64,000 nucleotides of DNA from Torymus aiolomorphi (taxonomy: Eukaryota; Arthropoda; Insecta; Hymenoptera; Torymidae): positions 79,460,029 to 79,524,028 of the forward strand of contig CM070873.1 in assembly GCA_036365515.1 (NCBI GenBank), in the 5' to 3' direction. Every line of letters starts with the position of its first letter. Within the stretch, counting starts at the first letter, position 1. The notes under the pieces are model-generated. The model did no database searches. It had not been told where the DNA came from and worked only from the letters and a program-made list of their open reading frames with translations. A program made the position numbers and the translations under genes. Shown piece by piece: positions 10,000 through 23,171 of this stretch.

Positions 10000-12900
10000 T
10001 GGCGATTGTTTATAAAAATGTTAGTTACAATTTTGTATGTATGATTTTATTTCTAGCTTAAAATCAACGTTCTATGCATTCTTACGAAATCATTTCTAAA
10101 TAACTTTTCTTCATTTTTGAAATGTTTACAATATTTTCGAGGACAAATATTAAATATGGGGAACTTTGTAATAAACATGAGAATAGTATACTTATAAAAA
10201 GAAACCTTTCACGACTTTGTTAAAGTTAAAAGGGTATTAATTGTTTAAGGGAAAAATAGCTATTTTTTATATTTTTAAGTCGGAAAACAACTACTGGAAA
10301 GCGATTTCAAAGTAATGTACAAATGTATACTATTATTAGCAAAATGCGATTTGTAAATGAAATAACTATGTTTTTTTTAATGTTTATAATTATTCAGAGA
10401 CCTATTATATTGCAAAATTATATATGAAAAATGCCGTAAATTCATAAAACAGCGTTAAAGTACAATGTTCCTCGCTTCGACAATAACGGTAAAGACAATA
10501 AATGGTCTTGGCAATTATGCTTTAAAGAGGGAAAATTTTGGTCAATTGCTCAAATCTTTTAAATAAACAGCCTTTTACTACCATTTTTATTTCATAGCCC
10601 AAAATACCCACCCCAACTTTCATATTTTACCTTATATAGGCGTAGATCCTACACTGAGAGACTGTTTTAATCCGTTCTAACAGTTTCCGTCGTTCGGGGA
10701 AACCCCACAACTGTCTGTACCCCCCATGCACCTTATACCTCACTTTCTCTTTCTCTGCGTTCGAGTATATATTCCCAAAGGACTGTGTATAGGCTCTCGT
10801 AATTTTCGAAAGGAGACGCGTTCCTCAACGGCCCCGCCTTCCGTTTGAAAATAGTCGCAGCCCTCCTTTTCCGCTTTCACGGAAGCTTCTTTACGTATAC
10901 GCATGCATATACGTACGTAAACGCCATGGCCGTTTTTCTTTCAATGGGTTAGGCGCGTGCCGCGAGTTAAAAGTAGATCACGTGCCGTCGATTTAAAAAT
11001 AAGAAGAAGAAAAAAAACGAGTAGCGTCTTGTTTGACCTAAGCGCGGCGTAAGCTTTGTAAGCAGCTTTTTTTTAAAGAGCGAGAGAATAACAGGAAGCT
11101 TCTTCTCTCTTTTTATCGATTATCGCGGGATGGCATGACGTAAGAGCGAGCGAGAGCGGCTCATTTGGCTTAAAGAGTAGCTTCCTCTGATGATATTTGA
11201 AAGTTCGTGACGGCGAAGTGATTCACAGGCATGGCTATTTTGAGTAGATTTTTGAAATGCGAAGAAAGCGCACTCGCATTATCACTAGCAACGGGGTTTT
11301 CTTTTCTTTTCTAATGTATCGAACATTTTTTTGAATTTCGTCACTTGAGAAAATTGTTTTTCATGCTTTCCTTGTAATTACAGAGAGAAAAGAGATCTTA
11401 TGAGTTATTGTTGAAATATTTACGGCAGTCGAAATACGTTGAAGGAAGCTCATCAGAAATATAAAAATTAACAAAACACTTCACTTTCATCCATCCGATA
11501 TATAATTATTTATTTATTGTAGTAAGACAAGCCTTCACAGTACGTCGGTAACACTTTGTTCAACAATAAAAAGACCTCATTCTTATTTGAATATGCCTGA
11601 TTTATTTACAAGAGCATGCAGTAAAAGGGTGTACGTACAAAGAAAAGGGAGCGAGGCGCGCGGAAGCGTTCTTTAAATAGGCACTTAAAAAAACTGCAGT
11701 TTGTACCTTCACAAGCCATAAAAATCTCACAACTGTTATTCTACGCAGACTGCGTCAATCCGGCGTCGGGCACCTTATTTTTTCAGCCCATATTCTTCAA
11801 AGATTAAACTCGAACTAGGATGTGGCGGAGACGTGTAAGCCCTTAGCAATAAACCCGAAGGATCATCTCGGACTCTTTTTACTAATCGTGGCACTCGGTC
11901 TGAATATCGGAAATATTCAAGACATGGTGCAAAATCATCAAAAGACCATAACGACAACATATATGAGTATTTCTCTGGAACTTTTAACTTTTAGCTGAAT
12001 AGAAATTTGAGGCAGATTCACAAAACTCATTTTTGTCTGTTCTAGGTACCCCAAATAATAATAAGAAGGGTGTGCTCCTCATTTTTAAACATAGTTTTTT
12101 AATATTGCATGCTTATGCACGTACGAATAAGCGTAAGTGAATGCATGTAAAACTGCCTTACAATCACTTTCTTTTTTGATTTTTTTTTTTAAATAAATCC
12201 GAATTTTGTTAGACACCCGTGAATTAGTTCAAGAAAATGTATGTAAAAAAAAGAGCAATACTCAAATTAGGCTTATTTACCGTTGTTTATGTGTGCCACC
12301 AAAAAATTATAATTTTTTAGGCGAGGGGCGCATCGACACCGTGTGCTTTAGTAGATCATAATTTACTTTCCATAAGAGGCACACTTATAACCAAAGTCAC
12401 ATTTTGTTCATCTTTCCAAAACGAGTAATTTAATCCCTAGAAAGTTGAAAAAACACAAAAGTTATTTTTTTTAATCGACAAATAAAGTTTATTTTTTATT
12501 TTTACCAAAATGCAGCGTCGCAGAGATAATGTTGTGCATTTTTTTTTTTAAAAGTAGGTAGGCATATTCAATCCGACAACATATTTTCGAATACTAAACA
12601 AGGGAAAATAGCCTAAAAAAGTTGGTAAAGCATTTATAAAAGAGTTTTTTTTAACGATGTAATAAGGATGAAAATTTCCTAAAGTACGCAGCAAAACCTC
12701 TAAATTTAGGCCTTTTCGGATAATCCATTGAGCTTGTCCTTGTTTAAAAGTGAATTCTATGTAGTGGAACATGCTACTGGAAGCGGATTTTATAAATATT
12801 TGCTTGACTTAGATAGCTAAATATCTGATAACCATAAGATATGTTACAGTACTGTAAAAGTTAAAAGTTCTAGAGAATTGCTCATATATATTCAATAGCA

Positions 12901-13335
12901 GTGGAAGTGTCGCGATAATAATAACAATAGTTTTTTGGCGTCGGTAGGTAATTATCTGGTTTGTATTCGTTTTCTCGTTGGGGCCGACACCAAGCCCAGC
13001 GCTTTGCTAACGGGCGGACAAATGGCGCGACTAATTGAGCCCCCAGGGTAATCATAAGTGTATCAATTACGGCAATGTATTAAAGCTCCGAAGAATTTTG
13101 ATTTAATCGAAGTTTTTGGAAAATTTCAAAGCAGTTGCATATTATGCTTAATGGTTTGACGTGAATATCAACTTTAATGATAATAAAATAAATTAAATGT
13201 GATGTAAAAGCTGGAATATTAGCACTGGTCTACGATTGAAAATATGTGGCTCATATTGAACCACTAAAATGTCTTTAAAAAATTAGTAAACTTTGCTAAA
13301 CTCTTTGATAAACCAATATTGCAGAAGAGATAATA
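10000..13335. other. Mostly AT-rich intergenic DNA
   Basis: No gene seen. A moderately CpG-rich patch spans about 10660-11250. A lone TACACTGAGAGA at 10651 resembles an end of the local MITE families. Open frames such as 11775-11960 and 12548-12772 lack protein character. Confidence 0.4.
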
Positions 13336-13339
13336 TCAA

Positions 13340-14535
13340 TACATTTCAGAAAACTGCAACGAAAACTAGCATAACTGACTTTGCCGCGAATACTAGTACA
13401 ATTGGCGAGGTTGCCGGGAAAACTAGCATCATTCACGAGTTTGCGCCGAATAACCCGTGTAAAAAAAAAAGTCTGGGCGAAGTCTTGCAGAAGTCTGGCT
13501 TGAAAAGTCTGGCCAAAGTCTTGCATGTCGGACGATCCTAGACTTATTGCCAGACTTTTTATATTTTCTATTAAAGTCTTGGAAAAAATCCCCAGACTTT
13601 ATCCAAGACTTTTCACTAGACTTATCATACTGCATAAAAAGTCTGGGAAAAAATACCCAGACTTCATCCAAGACTTTTTACCAGACTTAGCATACAGCGC
13701 CAAAAAGTCTTGGAAAAGTGCCCAGACTTTTCGCCAGACTTTATCCCAGACTTTTTGCCAGACTTTATGGTCCGTGCATGGAGGTTATACATGCCCGGCA
13801 CCTCCTACGTGAAATCGATGCTCACACTCTTCCGCTGCAATCCCATGGTCACTGCTGTCATCATCATCGTTGTCGCTGTCATCTGCAGATCTAATAATTT
13901 TTGGAGACACAAAGAGTCGGGCTTTGTAAAACTCCAACCTACAAATTGAATTTCTCACAAAGCATCTCTACTACAAAGCCAGTAAATATTTTATAGAGAA
14001 TTTTAACTTATCTGATGTTATCTCGGTGCTGTCCATTACAGTTCCTCCTAAAAAATAGTTGCCATTACTCGGGATTCATTTTTTCCCAGACTTTTTATGC
14101 AGTATGATAAGTCTAGTGAAAAGTCTTGGATAAAGTCTGGGGATTTTTTCCAAGACTTTAATAGAAAATATAAAAAGTCTGGCAAAAAATCTAGGATCGT
14201 CCGACATGCAAGACTTTGGCCAGACTTTTCAAGCCAGACTTCTGCAAGACTTCGCCCAGACTTTTTTTTTTACACGGGAATAATAGTACAATTCGTAAGA
14301 TTGCGAGGAAAAGTAGCACGATTCGCGAGTTTGCGAGGAAAAGTAAGACGATTCGCAAGCTTGCCGCGATAACTAGCACTTCGCGTCACCGTGTTAATTT
14401 CCATAAGAGGCAGTGGAATGTGCTAGTCTTCAACGCAAATCAATGGGGCGTGCTAGTCTTCGCGGCCAACGCTGAAATGGACTAGTCTTTGTGGCAATCT
14501 GAATCGTGCTAGTTTTCGTAGGGAGCGCCGATATA
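13340..14535. mobile_element. Non-autonomous element, family with ACGAAAACTAGCAC subterminal repeats (left end missing)
   Basis: The right terminus (14506-14535) reads GTGCTAGTTTTCGTAGGGAG then CGCCGATATA. It matches the terminus of the element at 19157-20010. The left side starts inside the element at TTTCAGAAAACTGCAACG, so about 60 bp of terminus is missing. Degenerate direct repeats of CGAAAACTAGCAC plus ATTCGCGAGTTTGC lie at both subterminal sides. A second element (13454-14278) has inserted into it. No transposase is encoded. Confidence 0.65.
13454..14278. mobile_element. 825-bp foldback element with 201-bp inverted arms, nested
   Basis: The arms 13454-13654 and 14078-14278 are near-perfect inverted repeats beginning CCCGTGTAAAAAAAAAAG. 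They are built of reiterated AAAGTCTGG and AAGTCTTG units. Both sides are flanked by AATAA (13449-13453 and 14279-14283), a 5-bp target duplication inside the host element. The 420-bp centre (13655-14077) has different composition and no repeat units. Open frames here are translations of the repeat units, not genes. Confidence 0.75.
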
Positions 14536-14689
14536 AACCTTGTAATAACTATATAATTATCACTAAATATTCGATAAATATTCCTATATTCATCGCAAAA
14601 TATTCATTTTCAAAAGTACATATAAATAAAAGACTACAGCGAAAATTCCAACATAACTGTTATACAGAACTGTATCGCTCCACGTGCCG

Positions 14690-15490
14690 CCATGTCACAG
14701 ACGCGATGCTCGAGCGCGCGCGTGAAAGCCACAATTCGATCGTCAGAAGAAACAAGCAGCGACGCAGAAAAGAAAGAAGAAAAAACAAACGCTCCCCTGC
14801 AAAACGGATTACGCCCACGCGCGCGTTACTCTCTTTCTCTCTTCCTCTCGCCCGCGCCTAAAATGGAGAATCGCATCTATAGCTTGGCTTCTCTCTTTTT
14901 CGCGTACGGCGTTTTCATCTTCGATTCAGGGCGGCGGCGCGCGTCCAGCAACGCGATAGGACAAAGGCGTCCTTCCCTGCATCGAACCACCCTCTCTCTT
15001 TCTCTCTCTCTCTCCTGTCCGAAATGCTTAACGACCCCGAAGTACGTGCGCGCGCCCTCGCCACCCTCTTTCCCTTTTTTCACCAGAGCGCGGAAGAAAA
15101 AGTCTCTCTCTCACTCTCTGCGTTATCGCAGTCCCTTTTTCCGTATGTATTTTCTCCCCGCGCTCCTTTATGCCGCGCTCTCCCTCTCTCACCCTCCCTG
15201 ACCCTTTTTCACTATTTTTCTCTGCCTCCCCCCGAGTGCTTCCCTCTTTAAGACGCTTTTTTCCCCTCTCCTGTGTTTTTTCTTCTCTCCTCCACACGCG
15301 CGCGCGTGTCCGCTCGTGCCCTCGACGTACGCGCGTGTGTAAGTGCGTGCGATGTGTTTGTGTGTGAGCTTTTGCTGTGTGCGCGTGCGGGAGAGACGAT
15401 CAGTTCGTGGCACGCGCCATGAATGCCCCCTCGATAGCGCGTGCGACTCGCTTATATAGGCGCGCTGCATATGGAACGCGGATGTGTATT
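14690..15490. other. CpG-rich block with CT tracts
   Basis: CpG-rich DNA with long pyrimidine runs (14995-15020, 15100-15300), GT/GC repeats around 15300-15390 and an initiator-like ATCAGTTCGTGG at 15399. All frames are open by composition. No coding exon is supported. Confidence 0.4.
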
Positions 15491-16025
15491 TGTTTATCCG
15501 TCTTGACAGCTTGGGGAAAAAAATATTTTACATTTTCCATAATTTCTGTTTGAGATAGAATTGATCATTCATTATGCCTTTTGATTTTCTGTTATTTTAT
15601 TTCGGATCGATTGTTTGTGGTATATATAAGTTTAGGACTATTTAAGACTACAAAACTTTATCGTTATCAATATTTCTATATACATGTGTCTTTTTATCGA
15701 GCATGCAAATAGCTTGTTTAATCGGTGAGAAAATATTTGCGGTGCACATAATTTCAAAAACTTAACATAAATTTTGCAAAAAATCTAGCAAAAGATTTGT
15801 AATATGTTCTTAATAAAAAGCATATAACTAAGACAAGTAAGACATTTGTTTTAAAAATGTTAAAACATTGCCAAGAATAATTACTGCATAGAAAGAATTT
15901 GTTCATATTTTCAGAAAAAGCAAGTTTTTATTAATTTAGCTGTAATGCCGTCTACACATCTTTCGCTATATTAAAAAAGGGAAGCCCACAGAACTAATCC
16001 ATCACGAATTTATTGCTAAAATTGT
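15491..16025. other. AT-rich spacer, nothing supported
   Basis: Very AT-rich, with no element termini or exons seen. Confidence 0.4.
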
Positions 16026-16029
16026 TGTT

Positions 16030-17760
16030 CAATCAACTTGCCGGGCATATATCCCTCCCTTCCGCGTTGAACCCGGCGACACTCGAGCGGCCGAGCGACC
16101 TTTTTTCTCTCTATTTTTCTTGGTCCACTCGGCCTCCCTTTGTGTCAGCTTCCCCATAGAGTCGCCAGCTCTTTTTCCGTTTTCGCTCGATCTGACCGGA
16201 CGCCGCGGCGTGTATAGCTTTCGCTCTCTATGGCCGGCTTTCCTCGCACACGCACTTTTCTTCCTTCTTCGTCCACCGCGCTCTCGCTCTCTTTTTTCTC
16301 CGTCGCTCATTTTTCTCGCGCGCGACCCCCCAATGCACAGGCGTCACGTCGCCGCGCGCTCGATGGTATTTTTCTCCTTCGAGGGTAGTACAAGAAAGCA
16401 GCGAGGAGTGAGAGAGAAATAGGAAGAATTTTGCTAAGGCTGCCGGTTATATCGCTAGCCGGCCGCGATCGTCGCCGATAACGACATCACGCTTCGTTTT
16501 GCGCGCTCGCCGCCGCGCGGCGAATTATCGTAATGGGATGTCTTATTCACGCACGATTTTCCGCCTCGGGCCGGGGGTGAGGATGAGGAAAGGTTGCGGC
16601 AGACTTTGCGCCGCGAATGATGATGGAATGGAGTTGCGGCTTTTGCTCGGAAGTACAATGATTTCGATTAGTAAAGATTTTAGCAAACATTTTTTTACGA
16701 TATTAATAGTGAAGTTCATTCAACTTTGTTACATTTGCCGCTACGGATGAGAATATATTTCATTAATAATCTATTTTTCACGTATATTAATAGCAGGTAT
16801 ACTTTTCGATATTAGTGCGATAAAAATGATTCTTGCACGAGTGCCAGTTGCGTGTTAAGTGTTATTTTTGCGCAGGCTTACAAACGTAAGCGTGCGCAAA
16901 AGTGGTACTTTACGCAGGGAGTGTCAAAAAATTACGTTTTCTTTTTTTTATTCTTAAAATATTTGTTCGATACAACTGTTCAAATTCTGTAAAACGTCAG
17001 CCGGAAACCCATTTTCTTTTTTTCGGAGATGAAAGCTTTCCTCGTTTTTTTTTTTACTTTTACAGTAATCCGCAGCGCAAACAACACGCCGACGAAAATC
17101 TATATCTGTTCCCGAGAGAAACTCCTTTCTCTGTCTCTTAAAAAAAAATCCAAGAATCCCGGTTACCTCTGTCGTCCTTTTTTCCTCCAATTTCCAGCAC
17201 ACCTTCCCCGACGGCGGCTGCCCGTTATAACGGCCGCGACGCAAAAACTCGCTCTCGAAAACACAATGCGCCGAAAGATGCAAATCCGAAAAACGTGTCC
17301 AGGGCGGGGCCAGCCTATGCGTTTACGACACGGTCGCCTATAGTAAATGTCTCTCAACCCTTTTCTCCCCGAGCCGAGGCTTGGCCCCGCAAAGGGGGGC
17401 CTTTGCGGGGGAAAAAAATTACGGAACTTCGGGCCCGAGTATCAAGGGCTGCTGGCTCGTTTTTTCACTAACCTCGTATCCCGCTCGCCGATGTTTATGA
17501 CACTTTTACAGTTAAGTTACGGACGTGCGCGCTACATCCCGCTCGGGCTAACTGTTTTTTCCGTAAGCGCGCGTGCACGGCTCTTCTTTCCTAAGCACTT
17601 AACCATCATCCCTTTCCCTACTTTTTCACCGCGATCCCGTCTTGCGTTTTCTCCCGCGTCCCTTTTTTCCAAGACACTTTCTATAGCCCACGCGCTTTTC
17701 TTTGTGGGTTTTTTTTGCTGATCACTATAATTGTCTTCTCCAGCGCGTTTTTTTCTTATG
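16030..17760. other. CpG-rich blocks (16030-16670 and 17000-17760)
   Basis: Two CpG-rich, pyrimidine-rich blocks separated by about 330 bp of AT-rich DNA. Long open frames such as 17347-17721 arise from composition and carry no recognisable domain. Confidence 0.35.
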
Positions 17761-19156
17761 ATCATTCGTTCCGGCCCGATAGGTGAATTTGTTGCGAAGT
17801 CAATGTTTTCAAAATAATATGCAATGTTATGTTTTTTGAATGTAAAAATAGATAACAAAGAAATTATAATAAAAATTACGTTTAAGGATTTAAAAAACAT
17901 ATCATTCCGAAAGGGTGATAACAAATATTTTTTTTATTGTATAAAAACTTTTTGAAGCTTGATATCCGAATTCTGTTACTCGTAGATGAAGTTTCAAAAA
18001 TGATTTTGGGACAATCTTATATTTGTTCTCCGATAAAAACAACTTTGTGTTTTAAATTGCCTTTTGGATGTCACAGGTGATTCATGCAAGAAACAAACAA
18101 CCTAAAACTAAGACAAATCATACTTATCTTGAAAAACAAGGTATCTACACAGGGAGCCTAGTAAAATGCAAGTTTCGAAAAAGTGATTCACCGCTTATTC
18201 ATTATTCATAGCATTATCTTTTTAAAAATGAAAATACGAAACAGTATGACCGCTATTCTCAGTTTTATTATTTAAGTAAATTGTGACATTTCGCAATTAC
18301 TAATTATGGTATGTTTTCATTATTTTTACCAATTTAATAAGTTCCTTTGAATTAAAAATTGAAAAATTTATATTCCCACTTCATTGACTTACTAATGAGA
18401 AGTTGGCAGCCAATGGCCATTATATTACACGCGTAAGGCTGTAAACGAAAATTAGAGCATTTACAGATACAGTAGGAGCAAAAGCCAACGACGTATTTTG
18501 CACAACCAACCCGTAACTGTGCGATCGTGTGCGCCCTGATACTCTCGACCCGTCATCCGACTTGTGGTTTCCCCCTTATATTCCTAGTTCGGCTGAGGAC
18601 ACGCTCGCCTGAGGCTCAGCTTTCTCCGAAACTCGCTGATTTTGGCAGTACGACAATTGGTCCTTTTAGATCCATGAAAAGCGCATAATTTCCTGGAAAG
18701 GTCTACGACAGGAAATTATTATATGCGTGCGAGTCGTAACCATTAAACAGCGGGATCAAGGGAGGGTTCAAACCAATTTAACTGTTCATTGAGGCCATTT
18801 ATTAAGGTAGTAAACACTCCTCCTCAGTTTTGTGCTTCTTACGAGAGTATGCGTAAGGTGCATCGGGGAAAGCTACGTCTTTGTATCGATTGTTTTCATA
18901 TTGTCTAATGATTGAGAAACTTGTGAATTAAGTTAGATTTCGATTCCAAAGTTATATCGTATTAGTTTAAACTTTCGACAATCAATTTCCCTATAAAAAG
19001 TAGCCAAAAACTGTAAATCGAAATTTCCGCTATCATTTGTATTTCATTTAGTCAACTTTAAAGTGACATTTTAAAACGGAATTGAATATTTTGATTACAA
19101 AAAAGGGTCATAACAAAAAGTTATAACTTTTTAATAAAGAAATAATATTTTTCTTA
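17761..19156. other. AT-rich spacer with a short CpG patch
   Basis: AT-rich DNA. A modest CpG patch lies at about 18400-18790. No gene or element boundary is recognised. Confidence 0.35.
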
Positions 19157-20010
19157 TATATCGACGCTCCCTACGAAAACTAGCACCTTTTTTGGTCTCC
19201 TTACGAAGACTAGCTCATTTCAGAAAACTGCAACGAAAACTAGCATAACTCACGACTTTGCCGCGAATACTAGTATACAATTCGCGACTTTATAACGAAA
19301 ACTAGCACAATTCACTACTTTGCCGCGAATACTAGTACAATTCGCTATTTTGTAACGAAAACTAGCACGATTCGCGAGTTTGCCACGAAAAGTAACGTGA
19401 TTCGCAAGCTTGCCACGAAAACTATAGCACTTTTCTCACGACGGCGCTTTTTTTGTATTGCGAGTCCATAATTATTTTTCTTCTTACCTAGATCTTTGAA
19501 AAGATTATCATGAAAATAAAGAAAACCATCATTTTCTATATTACCAACGCTGTCTTCGTTGAAAATCTTTTTAAAAAACTTAATAGCAATGTTGGTAACG
19601 TAGATACCTTTCTAACTGTTGCACCCTTAACCACGGTGGAACTTTCGAAATATTCAAGTTGGTAAACGTTTTTTTTAACTCTGTGCTAGATGTAACGAAA
19701 AATTAATAAAATGGATGACGATGATGATTGTAAGTAAAAGAAATCACCTATTAACATATTTTTAAAAATCAGGTATTACAATATTTGAAAAATTGCCGAT
19801 CTTTCTTATTGGTATAACAGTTTCTCGAAGCCGGTGGAAAGAAATGCACATTCAAACAGTAATTTAGATAGTAAGTAATTTTTTAAATTACTCAGCGGGT
19901 CGAAAAACCCTCTAGGTACACTCAAATTAGCGAGGATCTTCTGGGCATGAGCGTGTCACCCTACACCGGCAACCTGAATCGTGCTAGTTTTCGTAAGGAG
20001 CGTCGATATA
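19157..20010. mobile_element. Non-autonomous DNA element with 28-bp TIRs and ACGAAAACTAGCAC repeats
   Basis: The termini are inverted. The left begins TATATCGACGCTCC, one variable base, then TACGAAAACTAGCAC. The right (19981-20010) is its reverse complement with one change. Inside the left end, CGAAAACTAGCAC-type units recur about every 30-55 bp to 19430. The centre, 19450-19960, is unrelated AT-rich DNA. A TA duplication is possible but merges with the TATA termini. No transposase is encoded. Confidence 0.7.
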
Positions 20011-20425
20011 TTCTATCGCGTCAATTTGTGGAGAACGTAAGAAAAGTGAAGATTTCAATGGGTCTGAAGTTTGCATCGTTGGAATGCAACGAAATAATTT
20101 CATACAATTGATTAAAATTATTAAACAATAAAAATATCATCTAAACCTTTGTTATAAAGTTATTTTATATCATAAAACACTAAATCTATACGTAAAATTA
20201 ATGTTAATTAGTATAACCTTATTAAAATCAATTATTTTGTTATTGCGTTGCACTCCAACGTTGCAAACTTCAGATCCATAGATTTCAAGATGAAACAATG
20301 TAATTTTACATTTTTTATTCTACTGAAATAGGTACTTAAAAAAACTTAATATTACAAAAGAAATAATTAAACTATTACAAGTTTTATAAAAAAAAAGTCA
20401 AAGGAAATATTATAAGAGACCGTTG
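20011..20425. other. AT-rich spacer, nothing supported
   Basis: AT-rich DNA between the element ending at 20010 and the next CpG block. No gene seen. Confidence 0.35.
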
Positions 20426-20429
20426 AAAA

Positions 20430-21190
20430 TATCGTCACATGACGCGCGTGTGGGTCCCCTTGACACGCGTGCCGCACTGGACGCCGCTCATTAGTTCAAC
20501 ATTCAAGTGGTCGCCGTGGCCTAAAACAACTCTCCATCCGCCACAACGGCGTCTACAATCCGCATAAATTCTCAGCCAATTCCACAGACCCGTCAATAAA
20601 TACAAAAGCCAACGAGGGCCATAAGAACGCACAAATTTTCGACTCTCGCGGCTTAACTTCAGGAGCCGTGGCTCGTTCTCTAACCTCTCGTTTATTCTCT
20701 AACCTTTCGCTTATTCTCCTCCAAAAGTCGAAACTCGGGTCGTGCGCGCGCACGTCGGAAGTGGGCAGAAGAGTTTTCAAACTACGCCGAGCTCCTCAGG
20801 TCTGTTTCCTTCCGGGAGCTATTTCAAGAGAATCCGCACTAAAGTTTACCGAAAAATAACGTAAAGCACAGCCACGATTTGCGAGTATAAAGCGGCCTTT
20901 AGTCGTGGTGCATAAATAAATAAATCAACTCATAACTAGGCTAGACTGCATCTCTCTCTCTCTTCCTCTCGCTTGTGTTCCCTGCGAAGGATTCATTATT
21001 TTTCGAGCTTGAGACAGAGAAGGGGGGAAAGAGTGACCTGAGCCCACAGCTAATCACATTATTTACTGCCCTCAGTTGAAAGTCGAGCACTGGGATAGCC
21101 CTCGGAAAAAGCCACCATGACGCGCGCGTGCGAATCTTCGACCTGAGCGCGTTTATACTGACTGACAACTAGGTAGGCAAGCGGACGACG
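20430..21190. other. CpG-rich block
   Basis: CpG-rich DNA with a CT tract at about 20949-20975. No exon supported. Confidence 0.35.
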
Positions 21191-21194
21191 TCAC

Positions 21195-21412
21195 CACGGT
21201 AGCAGACAGTCGACGTGTTGTGTGCAGACTGGGGCAGGCAAAGGATTATGGTTTAATTAACTCTTTCTCCCGATAGACGATCTACCAGCAACGATGATGG
21301 CTGCTAAACGTGCGAATGATTAGCGTGGCGCTAGAGTCGACGACTCATTCATGATATATCGTGTGTAAATGGCTGCGTGAAAGTTGCGAAGCGATAATGA
21401 ACTTGACCGGGC
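21195..21412 (+). promoter_or_regulatory. Candidate plus-strand promoter and first exon
   Basis: An initiator-like GACAGTCGACGTG at 21207 is followed by about 200 bp of mixed composition ending at a consensus donor, GGGC|GTAAGTATTT (donor at 21413). A short start, ATGAACTTGACCGGGC, precedes the donor. This could be the first exon of a long non-coding RNA or of an unknown gene. No downstream exon was identified. Confidence 0.2.
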
Positions 21413-21419
21413 GTAAGTA

Positions 21420-23120
21420 TTTACTTGGCGGAACTTCTTTATTGGAGTTTGGGCACAGAGTACACAGAGGTTGGCGTCGGGATTCGCCTTTCCAGATGTG
21501 TTTGGATAACATTTTCGGCGTTTTAAAGACTTCTCTTATTTGCACGATAAATTTGTCTAAATGAATATTTATTTTTAAAATTATTTTTCATTTCTCTGGG
21601 ACTTGAAAACTAAACTAAATAACTATATATATCGTTGTAAAAAATTTATGTCAAAGATCAAGATATATGCAAAGCGAAATTTTTCAGCAGTAAATTAGAA
21701 AGTTTCGCCTCATCGCTACTTTATGTTTTACAACGAGCTTACTCTTCAGGCCGAAACAATGTTTTGACTTAAAGAAAGGAAAATAATAAAGCGATTTGCA
21801 TTGTGGTGAGGGAATGATAGACCCGGGTTCCAAGAAGTCCGGCCAACTTTATGGTCCCGAGATCAAACGCAAATGTACGGGTCTCGGTGTTAGGGGATTA
21901 CCGGGGAAGAAAAGGAGACTCTGCCTTTTGCGAGTAGTAAATCATACTAACACTGTGTACCTGTACTGTTTCAAAATAAGGTAATGCTCGCTTATGGCTC
22001 GGCAAATAAACATTCAAGTTGTATTTTAAAAAACAGTTCATAATTGCACCAGTCCAATGAGATTTAGAAAATAAAAGTCATGTTTTTTTTACTAACTTTT
22101 ATTTTTTTTTTTTTTACAGAAAAGCGATCAACTCAAATTCATGTAACCTTAAAAATATTAAAAAGTATATACATGTTTTAAGTATAAAAATCCATCTTTT
22201 AACGATGTTTATCAAAACGTTTAACTTAATTTTATAGCATCAACAAATTTCATATAGATGTCTCCTAAAATACTGAGTATTAGAATTCTAGTTCAATTTA
22301 GTTGTTTTTATTTGTTCTATTTCTAAAATGTCAAGATGCCACAATAAACGTGTAAATTTTTAACGATACTCATCACAACACAAGATTGTTTGAATCACGT
22401 TCGCAGAAACAGCTTTACGTTTGAAAATACACAGAACATAAATCTAGGTAGAAACAACTCGATGCAAACAGAGCCGAAACTTTCGAAATTACCTAATCAG
22501 TCATTCTCGTCGAACCTAAAACTGTAGCACTGCGAGGGCCTCAAAACAATGTCGTAAACTCGTTCACCCTAAACCCCGAGGGTCGCCTCGTTTTCTCGCA
22601 CTACTATATAAAAGACAATATACTGAAGTTTTGGAAAACGACGGGAAAATGCTCTTTTTTCCTTTCTGTCTCTCTCTCTTTCTCTCCTTCTCTCACTCGC
22701 TCTCTTCAAGAAAGTTGCCAACAAACGCGCGTGCGCTCAAGGTCTCGTTTGCTAGAAAATTTACGATCATAGGCGCACCGGTTTTTATTGACGCTCGCGC
22801 GCGCGCGCGTTGACTCTACGCGAAAGGCGTGCGTGCAACGGGGTTAACGGTGCGGAGAAAGTTGCGCGTTAGATGTCACGTCTTTTCGTGATGCTCCTTC
22901 GTACTCGCACCTACTTCTTTCCCTATGGACCATACGGTGCGTAAAGTGTCTGTCGAAAAGTGAGACGGAAGTATAGGGTTAGGAGCCGTGTGGGAGATGC
23001 GTTTCCGTGAAATTCGGACCATGTGCTGAATGTGGGTCTGCGCCAGTGACTGGTCAGCTGCGTTTTTTCCAATTTGTACGATCGATTGCTGTAAGGAATA
23101 TAATATGCTACTCACGACTC
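21420..23120. other. AT-rich stretch followed by CpG block (22500-23120)
   Basis: AT-rich DNA to about 22490, then a CpG block with CT tracts (22668-22705) and a GC run near 22795. The minus-strand frame 23115-22876 is fairly protein-like, with an acceptor-like TTCCTTACAG before it, but it has no recognisable domain or partner exon. Confidence 0.3.
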
Positions 23121-23171
23121 GAAGCGTGAAAGATGGCGTATAATATTTTTTCCAAAAACTTCTAAATAAAT

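Noticed and set aside
13454..14278. Regularly spaced AGTCTGG units as a CRISPR-like array
   Set aside because: The units are very short, degenerate and arranged as inverted arms in a eukaryotic genome, so they are transposon termini.
14097..14372. 91-codon frame with repeated SGKKS-like peptides
   Set aside because: It translates the AGTCTGG repeat arm of a foldback element.
18740..18790. GGTTCAAACC as a tRNA B box
   Set aside because: No A box or tRNA fold upstream.
22876..23115. 79-codon minus-strand frame with an acceptor-like TTCCTTACAG before it
   Set aside because: Reasonably protein-like, but no domain is recognised, no convincing donor or partner exon was found, and it sits in a CpG block where chance frames are common.
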